Shown: one piece after another, positions 15,283-21,020 of the stretch
Position numbering within the stretch: position 1 is the first letter of the stretch
Layout: each line of letters starts with the position of its first letter
Assembly: GCA_029051915.1 (NCBI GenBank)
Contig: JAIDKM010000358.1
Location: 1 to 21,020, forward strand
Source of the DNA: Alistipes sp.
GTDB taxonomy: Bacteria > Bacteroidota > Bacteroidia > Bacteroidales > Rikenellaceae
Length of the DNA: 21,020 bases
Reading direction: 5' to 3'
Made by a program: the position numbers and the translations under genes
The notes under the pieces: model-generated
What the model saw: the letters and a program-made list of their open reading frames with translations, nothing else
The model's database searches: none
What the model was told of the DNA's origin: nothing

Positions 15283-17715
15283 CTAAAACTTCGGGCCCTC
15301 CGATCTCGGCTCTCCCACCACGAAGCCCAGTTCGAGCATCCATTCGGCCGTAGCCGGATCGACCTGATCGACCCGGTCGGCCCAGCGCCGTTGTTCGATC
15401 AACGTCCGCCGATGTTCCTCGATGCGCCGCTGCAACGGGAAATCGGGATGCCGGATCGCCGCACGCTCCTCGCGCTCCGAAGGACGGATGCGCCGATCGA
15501 AAACGTCGCGTTGCGAAGGCCGCCGCGCCCCCTCCCACTTGAATCCCTTGAGGTAGAGCTCCTGCCCGGGCTGAAGTTTGTCCATCGGAGAGACCGAGTA
15601 GTGCGGTTCGTTGTACCAGACCATCCGCACGATCCGGTTTTCATCGACATAAAAGTTGATGCCGCCGCTCTCGACGAAGAACAGCCCGGTGATCTCGGGC
15701 GGCACGCCGTCCTGATTGTAGTAGAGCGTCTGCGCATTGCCGTTCACGTTGTCGAGCCAGATTTCGTTGTTGCGGAAATAGGCCGTCATCTCCTTGCCGG
15801 CGATCTGGTTGTAGTGGATGCTGTCCAGCTCGCTGACCATCATCGGACTGCCGACGAATTCGGCCCGTTCGATCTGGCTGTTGCGCGTATAGACGTCCAT
15901 CACCTCGGAGGTGATCTGATTGGATTCGTTCCACAGCACCGGGTCGATATACAGATGGATCGTGGAATCGGTGCTGACAGCCGTCATCGAGTCGCAGACA
16001 CTCTGGAAATCGGAACGGTAGATGCGTACGTTATGGTAGCCCTTCATCAGCCGGTAGATGCTGTCGTGCGGCAACGGCAATGGCTGCAGGTCGAGCGAAT
16101 CGTCCGAGGCAGCCATCGCAATGCTGTCGGCCGCCCACTCCTCGGCCAAAAGCCGGTAGAGCGAATCCTGCTCGGCCGCAATACGGGCCAGCTCCTCATC
16201 GAAATGTTGCAGGGCGGTCGAATCCGCCGGCACCGTCTTTCCTTTGCGGGCCAACCGGGCCTGTCGTGCCCGCAGCTTCGATTCGGCTTTGAGACGCCGG
16301 GCGACCAGTCGGGCTTCCTCACGTTCTTTCTGTGCCAGGAGCTTGGCCGTCGCTTTGGCCTGCCGCTTGGCTGCGATCTGAGCCAGCAATTCCTTTTTGG
16401 CTACGGCCGCCGCCCGCTTTCTGGCTTCTTTCTCTTTGCGGGCCTCCTCCTTCTGCAAGGCCTTCCGTTCGGCCGGCGTCAGCTGCGGAATCGTATCGGC
16501 TCCGGCCAGCGAATCCGCCACGGACAACGAATCGGGCCCGAGCGCACGCCCCAGCGAATCGAGGGTCGAGGCTGCATGCAGCGAATCGGGTTGATCTCCG
16601 GACAAATCCGGCGCAGGCGCGCCCGCCAAAAAATCGCGGCCGGGAAGCATCTCTGCGTCGACCGTTTCATCCTCGCCGACCGGCGATTCGCCGTCGGAAA
16701 CCACTGCGTCGGCCGCCCCTTTCGCGGATTCATCGCTCCAGCGGAGCGTGAACAGCAAGATCGAATCGGCCCGCATGAAAAGCGAATCGCCCTGCGAAAG
16801 ATCGTAGCTGACAACCGCCGGCCACCGGGTAAGCAAGGCATTGCCGGGCTCTTTCCAATACTCGCCGTAATCGCCGAACGCCAATACCTTGTGCGTAGTA
16901 TCGTCGATCTGAATGTCGCGGCGCAGAATGACATGATTTTCAGCCCGGTAAAAATCGATGCTGTCGCTCCACACTTCCTGTTCCCGGGTGAGTACATAAC
17001 CATTGCGCGTTACCAGATAGAGCGTATCGGCCTTGCGGTACTCGCCGCGGTCAGCATAAAGATAGTTGCCGTCGCTGCTCCAGATGTTGGTACGTTCGAA
17101 AAAATAGGCATTGTCGGTCGCCATGTTGTAGACCACCGAATCGCCTTTGAGTTCGTACTCGTCGTTGCGCATCTCGACCTGATCGACAGCAACCAGCTCT
17201 TTGGAGTCGGCGTAATAATAGCCCCGCACCGATTCAAGAACGTTGTCGCGGTTGGTCAACACTCCGCCGTCGGCGAACTGGCCGATATTCTCCTTGGTAT
17301 TGAATCGGAACTGATAGGTATAGAGCGTGGCATCGCCGTCGACGACCTTGATGATCGGCGAATAGATCCGGGCCTCGTTGATCTCGCCGTTGTAATCGGC
17401 CCGATCGCCGTAGATGTAGGTCGTATTCTTGTTGATAAGAACGTTGCCGAAGAATTCGATCCGCTTGTCGGAATAGCGAACGGCACTGTCGCAGGTGATG
17501 ACGGCTCCATTATGCTGGGCCGCAAAGTTGCCGACCAGGAAAATCACCGAATCGCCCGGTGCCACAGGCCCCGAGAGGTCGGACTTGAGGTCGATGATCT
17601 TCGTATCGGAGGATGCAGGCGCAGCTCCCCGGGGAGGGGCCTGCATCCCGCCGCGGGCGAAGATCGCGCCGCCGAACAAAGCGATGCACGATGCTATGGC
17701 AAAAAACCGGCGCAC
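15283..17715 (-). CDS. OstA/LptA-like envelope biogenesis protein with charged helical insert
   Basis: An 810-residue exported protein. The start is taken as GTG at 17715, 4 bases after the surA stop, because it gives a clean signal peptide (MRRFFAIASCIALFGGAIFA); the frame has no better ATG before it except one deep inside surA. Residues about 37-310 are OstA/LptA-type beta repeats (ITCDSAVRYSDKRIEFFGNV, YIYGDRADYNGE, GDSVVYNMATDNAYF), the fold that binds or moves LPS in the periplasm. Residues about 325-505 form an insert: an acidic DSL-rich linker, then about 80 residues almost only of K, R, A, E, Q and L. The OstA-like repeats resume at about 550-705 and a basic tail follows. It likely acts with SurA in outer-membrane assembly. 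The exact role is inferred. Confidence 0.82.
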   Translation of the reverse strand: MRRFFAIASCIALFGGAIFARGGMQAPPRGAAPASSDTKIIDLKSDLSGPVAPGDSVIFLVGNFAAQHNGAVITCDSAVRYSDKRIEFFGNVLINKNTTYIYGDRADYNGEINEARIYSPIIKVVDGDATLYTYQFRFNTKENIGQFADGGVLTNRDNVLESVRGYYYADSKELVAVDQVEMRNDEYELKGDSVVYNMATDNAYFFERTNIWSSDGNYLYADRGEYRKADTLYLVTRNGYVLTREQEVWSDSIDFYRAENHVILRRDIQIDDTTHKVLAFGDYGEYWKEPGNALLTRWPAVVSYDLSQGDSLFMRADSILLFTLRWSDESAKGAADAVVSDGESPVGEDETVDAEMLPGRDFLAGAPAPDLSGDQPDSLHAASTLDSLGRALGPDSLSVADSLAGADTIPQLTPAERKALQKEEARKEKEARKRAAAVAKKELLAQIAAKRQAKATAKLLAQKEREEARLVARRLKAESKLRARQARLARKGKTVPADSTALQHFDEELARIAAEQDSLYRLLAEEWAADSIAMAASDDSLDLQPLPLPHDSIYRLMKGYHNVRIYRSDFQSVCDSMTAVSTDSTIHLYIDPVLWNESNQITSEVMDVYTRNSQIERAEFVGSPMMVSELDSIHYNQIAGKEMTAYFRNNEIWLDNVNGNAQTLYYNQDGVPPEITGLFFVESGGINFYVDENRIVRMVWYNEPHYSVSPMDKLQPGQELYLKGFKWEGARRPSQRDVFDRRIRPSEREERAAIRHPDFPLQRRIEEHRRTLIEQRRWADRVDQVDPATAEWMLELGFVVGEPRSEGPKF
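16507..16587. repeat. Degenerate CAGCGAATC repeats inside the OstA-like gene
   Basis: CAGCGAATC occurs at 16507-16515, 16552-16560 and 16579-16587, with a close copy (CAACGAATC) near 16526. On the coding (minus) strand each encodes D-S-L, giving the low-complexity linker that precedes the charged helix. More scattered DSL codons occur on both sides. This is a coding microrepeat, not a mobile element. Confidence 0.6.
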
Positions 17716-17719
17716 GACG

Positions 17720-19126
17720 CTATTTGACCCAGTGTTTGTTCTCGAACTCTCCGTCGCGGAATTCGGGATCGATGTAGATGTACATGGCATCGATCTTTTT
17801 GGTGAGCCACTCGCGGAAGATCCGCTCCTGCTTGGCTGCGACCGCCATATCTTCCAGCCGGAGGTAATCGTCCTCCAGCGACGCCTGATGCGTGGGAATG
17901 ATCTCGATCAGCTTGACGACCTTCGCCATCTTGTTGCCAAGCATGTCTTCGGTCAGGAACGCCGGCGAAATCTCGCCGGGCTTGAGCTTCATCAGAGCGT
18001 TGTAATCGTCCAGGCTCTTGAAGTGGCCGAAATCTTCGCGCAGGAAGCGCGTTACGGTGAGCTTCGGATTGGAGGCGTTGTAAAAGCTCATGATGTCGCT
18101 GTTGGAGACCACTCCGCCGTTCATCTTCGAGCCTTTGTCGTCGGAGTGCATCAGCGCGGCCCGTTCGAAAGTGATGGAGTCGTTGCGAATCTGCCGTACC
18201 AGACTGTCGAGCACGTTGAGCGACGCGGTCTGTTCCTCGATCGTGTAAGTGGGCTTCAGCAGGATATGCCGGAAATGGTAGTAGTCGCCCTGTTTGTCGA
18301 TCAGCTGAATGATATGGAATCCGTACTGCGACTCGACAACCTCGGAGATCTGCCCCGGGCGCATCTTCTCGAGCGCAGCCCCGAACGAGGAGTCGAGCTC
18401 GGCCAAACGCGACGGAGGCATCTCGCCGCCCCTCATCATCGTACCGGGATCGACCGAATACATACGGGCCAGATTCTCGAACTTGGCATTCCCCGTGATG
18501 ACCCGTTCGCGCATGTCCAGCAGACGTTCGCGTGTGCGCTGCTTGGCTTCGGTCATCGACTTGGGGAACTTGGTGATCTGAGCATAGACATACTGCTCGG
18601 CGATGGTCGGCAGGCTGTCGCGCGACAGCGATTTATAGTAGCGTTCGACTTCCCCGGGGATCACCGAAACCTTGCTCATCACCGTGCGCTGCATTTCGTT
18701 GGCATACTCCTGCTCCTCGTAGCGCTGACGCATGATCTCACGGATGGAGAAGACCGGCATATGATGTTTGGCTTCGAGCCGCAGGATCGAGCCTTCCTCC
18801 GCGATCATCTGCTGCACCTGGTCTTCGACGGCCGAAAGAATGGCGACGTCGTTGATTTTGATCGAGTCGATCTGCGCCTGGTTGTAGAGCAGTTTTTGGG
18901 TCATCAGCGCTTCGAGCGCCTCGCTGCGCGGATCGCGGTCGGAGGTATAACCTTCCTGCCGCCGCTGTTCGACAAGCCGCTGCGCATAGTCGTCGACCTC
19001 CGACCAGAGAATCGACGAGCCGCCGACCACGGCGACCACCTTGTCGAGCATCACCTGTTGTTTCTGTGCCTGAACCCCGGAGCAAAGCAGCGCAAGCACC
19101 GCAACCGAGATAGCTTTTCTGAACAT
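17720..19126 (-). CDS. surA: Periplasmic chaperone/peptidyl-prolyl isomerase SurA
   Basis: A 468-residue SurA. The signal peptide is residues 1-20 with cleavage expected after VQA. The N-terminal chaperone domain begins LDKVVAVVGGSSILWSEVDD, the classic SurA opening. Two parvulin (rotamase) domains follow: about 175-278, with MRGGEMPPSRL and GQISEVVESQYGFHIIQL, and about 283-410, opening YYHFRHILLKP and containing KMNGGVVSNSD. A short C-terminal helix and strand close the protein. The first parvulin domain keeps the usual GG and GFHI motifs; the second is more divergent. SurA escorts beta-barrel proteins to the outer membrane. It lies 10 bases after the lipoprotein gene and 4 bases before the OstA-like gene, so all three are one operon. 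Confidence 0.93.
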   Translation of the reverse strand: MFRKAISVAVLALLCSGVQAQKQQVMLDKVVAVVGGSSILWSEVDDYAQRLVEQRRQEGYTSDRDPRSEALEALMTQKLLYNQAQIDSIKINDVAILSAVEDQVQQMIAEEGSILRLEAKHHMPVFSIREIMRQRYEEQEYANEMQRTVMSKVSVIPGEVERYYKSLSRDSLPTIAEQYVYAQITKFPKSMTEAKQRTRERLLDMRERVITGNAKFENLARMYSVDPGTMMRGGEMPPSRLAELDSSFGAALEKMRPGQISEVVESQYGFHIIQLIDKQGDYYHFRHILLKPTYTIEEQTASLNVLDSLVRQIRNDSITFERAALMHSDDKGSKMNGGVVSNSDIMSFYNASNPKLTVTRFLREDFGHFKSLDDYNALMKLKPGEISPAFLTEDMLGNKMAKVVKLIEIIPTHQASLEDDYLRLEDMAVAAKQERIFREWLTKKIDAMYIYIDPEFRDGEFENKHWVK

Positions 19127-19136
19127 GACGAATCTG

Positions 19137-20033
19137 TTAATCGTTATTGACCGTTTCCTGCGCTTCGGAGCTCTCCCGTCCGGGAATCTTCACATCGCCG
19201 TTCTCCACGGAGCGCGAGTAGAGTTCTTCCTCGTGGCGACGGATCGTCTCGCCCTGCCGTTGGTTGAGCAGCACCCGGCGGATCGTCGGACGCAGCCGTT
19301 CGAGCGGGATGGGCTCGCCCTCGCGCCGCACGGCCTCGATCCGGAAATAATAGCGCGAATGGCTGTCGCGCATCTCCTGCACGGAGGTCGAAGCAAGAAT
19401 CGAGTTGTAGTTCTGCGACTGCAAGGTAGGCAGATAGCTCAGGAATTCGGGAAAATCGGTCCAGCGGTCGCTGAAATCGTTGATCGTGAAGTCGTTTTTG
19501 ATACACAACGCCTTGAAATCGCGCTGATCGGCCTCCGATGCCGAGCCCATCAGTTCCTTGAGCCGGCGGCTCTGGCGAAACCCTTCGTCGAAACGCACGA
19601 TGCGGCCCTTGACGATGGAGCGGTCGAGCCGGAAATCGTTCTTGTGGGTATTGTAGTAGGCCGTTATCTCGTCGTCCGTGCACGTCGTGTCGACACCGAT
19701 GTCGATGTAATACTGTTCCAGCTTGCGGATCAGCAGAGCCTGCCGATACTCTTCGACCATCTTGTCGATGCTTTCTCCCGAAGCTGAAAAGAGCACTTCG
19801 GCTTCCTGCAGCTTGAGCTGCTTACGCACCCACCGGTCGATGTACATTCCGATAAAAGCTACGCTGTCGTCTCCGACGAGTCCATTGGGAACCACCGACT
19901 GCACGTCGTGCTGACGCAGTTCCTTGCGGCCGACCTGTGCCAGCAGCGCGTCGCCGCCCAAATAACTCGGCAGCTCCTGACACGCTGTCAGCAACAGTCC
20001 CGCAACGATCGTTATTTTCGTACGCCAATTCAT
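19137..20033 (-). CDS. SurA-like periplasmic lipoprotein, parvulin motifs not evident
   Basis: A 298-residue lipoprotein with a lipobox LLTAC at residues 14-18; the mature protein would begin at C18 and be anchored in a membrane. The region after it (LLAQVGRKELRQHDVQS, then DRWVRKQLKLQEAEV) resembles the helical N-terminal domain of SurA/PrsA-type isomerases. The middle, where a parvulin core would be (YYNTHKNDFRLDRSIVKGRI onward), lacks the GG-x-L and GFHI motifs seen in the neighbouring SurA. It is probably a chaperone without isomerase activity that works with SurA. The ATG at 20033 is chosen because the frame extension to a TTG at 20045 runs into a promoter box. First gene of the surA operon. 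Confidence 0.75.
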   Translation of the reverse strand: MNWRTKITIVAGLLLTACQELPSYLGGDALLAQVGRKELRQHDVQSVVPNGLVGDDSVAFIGMYIDRWVRKQLKLQEAEVLFSASGESIDKMVEEYRQALLIRKLEQYYIDIGVDTTCTDDEITAYYNTHKNDFRLDRSIVKGRIVRFDEGFRQSRRLKELMGSASEADQRDFKALCIKNDFTINDFSDRWTDFPEFLSYLPTLQSQNYNSILASTSVQEMRDSHSRYYFRIEAVRREGEPIPLERLRPTIRRVLLNQRQGETIRRHEEELYSRSVENGDVKIPGRESSEAQETVNND

Positions 20034-20042
20034 TTTCACAGG

Positions 20043-20050
20043 CAAAGATA
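20043..20050 (-). promoter_or_regulatory. Promoter -7 box of the surA operon
   Basis: On the minus strand this reads TATCTTTG, matching TAnnTTTG, 9 bases before the ATG at 20033. The transcript would therefore be almost leaderless. The -33 position has no clear TTG. It separates the surA operon from the protease gene upstream. Confidence 0.5.
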
Positions 20051-20090
20051 GTTTTTTTACTGGAAACTAACGCAGAAAGAGTTCCGATTA

Positions 20091-20984
20091 TTACACCCGG
20101 CTCTCTTTTTCCGTCTCCTCTTTCAGACTGCGGAGCTTCCGCCACACCTTCCATGCCGAAACAAGCGTTACGAGCACCGCACCTATATAGATAATCGTAT
20201 AAAGAATTCCGTTGCCGATCGTCTCGCTCAGCAGCAGGTCGCCCCGCCCGGTCATCAACATCAGATAGGCCGCAGCGTTATTGAGAGCATGAAGCACCAT
20301 CGGCGCCCATAAAGATTCGGTAACGATGTAGATGTACCCCAGAATCAGACCGATCACGAACGCATTGACCACCAGCATGGGATGAACGTGCAACACTCCG
20401 AAAAAGAGCGACGAGACCAGCCATGCAACCACCACTCCGCAGCGCTCCCGCAACGCACCGAGCACCACTCCGCGGCACAGCAGTTCTTCAAGCACCGGTG
20501 CGGCGACGACCAACGTCAGCATGGCCCAGATACCGCGGCCGTAATTCGGATCGGGCGGAACCGGCAAAAGCGACAACAGCGGTTCGCAGACCACGCCTGC
20601 CGCCATCATGAAAAGAAAGCCCCACGACAACAGCACCGGATCCAGTCCGCATTTCGAGAAGCGGCCGACAGGCCCGCTTCCGCCGCGCATCCGCCGATAA
20701 TACAGCACCAGAAGATAGGCCGGAAGCATCGACGACACATAGGCCAGCGCCGTAAAAACGCCCTGCTGTCGCGGAGTCAGCTCCCCGATCGTCCACCCCG
20801 CCGCAACGAACGCCACGGTCAGCAGGAATCCCGCCACGACCTGCATTCCCAGCGCAATGCCCAGCATGGCAAAAAGGTCGCCCACGGTAGGGAAAGTCTT
20901 CCGTACCGGCATGCCGGCGGCATCCGGCCGCTGCTCGGAAGGCTGAGGTTCCGAAACCGGCTCCGTTCGCTTTTTATCCGTCAT
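20091..20984 (-). CDS. CPBP-family intramembrane metalloprotease
   Basis: A 297-residue multi-spanning membrane protein of the CPBP (CAAX protease and bacteriocin-processing, ABI) family. All catalytic motifs are present: EExxxR as E166, E167, R171 in LEELLCRG; FxxxH as F195, H199 in FFGVLH; and HxxxN as H232, N236 in LHALNN. About seven to eight hydrophobic segments are visible. The first 30 residues are polar and proline-rich, and a charged tail (SLKEETEKESR) ends the protein. The ATG at 20984 is preferred over a TTG at 21017. Bacterial members process peptides or act in immunity, but most have no known substrate, and the neighbours here give only a loose link to envelope functions. It lies 57 bases upstream of the surA operon, which has its own promoter box. 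Confidence 0.88.
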   Translation of the reverse strand: MTDKKRTEPVSEPQPSEQRPDAAGMPVRKTFPTVGDLFAMLGIALGMQVVAGFLLTVAFVAAGWTIGELTPRQQGVFTALAYVSSMLPAYLLVLYYRRMRGGSGPVGRFSKCGLDPVLLSWGFLFMMAAGVVCEPLLSLLPVPPDPNYGRGIWAMLTLVVAAPVLEELLCRGVVLGALRERCGVVVAWLVSSLFFGVLHVHPMLVVNAFVIGLILGYIYIVTESLWAPMVLHALNNAAAYLMLMTGRGDLLLSETIGNGILYTIIYIGAVLVTLVSAWKVWRKLRSLKEETEKESRV

Positions 20985-21003
20985 ACGATATACTGTATCA
21001 AAT

Positions 21004-21019
21004 CTTTGAGCCCTCAAAG
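21004..21019. promoter_or_regulatory. 16-base palindrome upstream of the CPBP gene
   Basis: CTTTGAG (21004-21010) and CTCAAAG (21013-21019) form a perfect 7-bp dyad with a 2-base spacer, about 20 bases upstream of the CPBP ATG. It could be an operator or part of a terminator for a gene beyond the window. The window edge prevents deciding. Confidence 0.3.
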
Positions 21020-21020
21020 G

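Noticed and set aside
15181..17727. An 848-codon open frame opposite the OstA-like gene, and similar long frames opposite surA, the channel and MFS genes
   Set aside because: They mirror the real genes base for base, have skewed compositions and no recognisable domains. The minus-strand products have signal peptides, family motifs and operon spacing.

Overview
The window looks like a chromosomal segment of a GC-rich member of the Bacteroidales, most like Alistipes/Rikenellaceae. The evidence is Bacteroidetes-type promoters (TAnnTTTG at -7, TTG or TTTG 19-20 bases upstream), weak ribosome-binding sites, an OstA-like protein downstream of SurA, and an anaerobic 2-oxoacid:ferredoxin oxidoreductase. 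The genus is an inference. I see no rRNA, tRNA, CRISPR array, integrase, transposase or reverse transcriptase.

Left arm (1-4435, + strand): a compact catabolic operon. It holds iorA (cut by the window edge), iorB, a class I/II PLP aminotransferase overlapping iorB by ATGA, and an acetyl-CoA hydrolase/CoA-transferase family gene. Read together they form a plausible route from (aromatic) amino acid to 2-oxoacid to acyl-CoA to free acid with conservation of the thioester. The substrate is inferred.

4436-5211: a 776-base gap unlike the rest of the window. It holds several hairpins, an orphan fragment of a surface-protein C-terminal domain (FISUMP/DUF1566-like, of the type also found as variable domains of diversity-generating retroelements), a hairpin with a T8 tract, and an AT-rich stretch with two good promoters and an inverted repeat.

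Middle (5212-10913, + strand): a five-gene MacAB-TolC-like tripartite export operon: ABC ATPase, two different FtsX/MacB-type permeases, membrane-fusion protein and TolC-family outer-membrane channel. A separate promoter follows for an AspT/YidE-type transporter with two RCK_C domains (10963-12624).

Right arm (12593-20984, - strand): a YbdG-like MscS channel, whose 3' end overlaps the AspT-type gene tail to tail, lies behind an AraJ-like MFS exporter. Next comes an envelope-biogenesis operon, read leftward: SurA-like lipoprotein, SurA with two parvulin domains, and a large OstA/LptA-like protein with an unusual charged helical insert. It ends at a perfect 13-bp hairpin. Furthest right is a CPBP intramembrane protease.

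The two most unusual things are the orphan variable-domain-like fragment at 4785-4990 and the insert in the OstA-like protein. The window as a whole is otherwise mostly ordinary chromosomal content.
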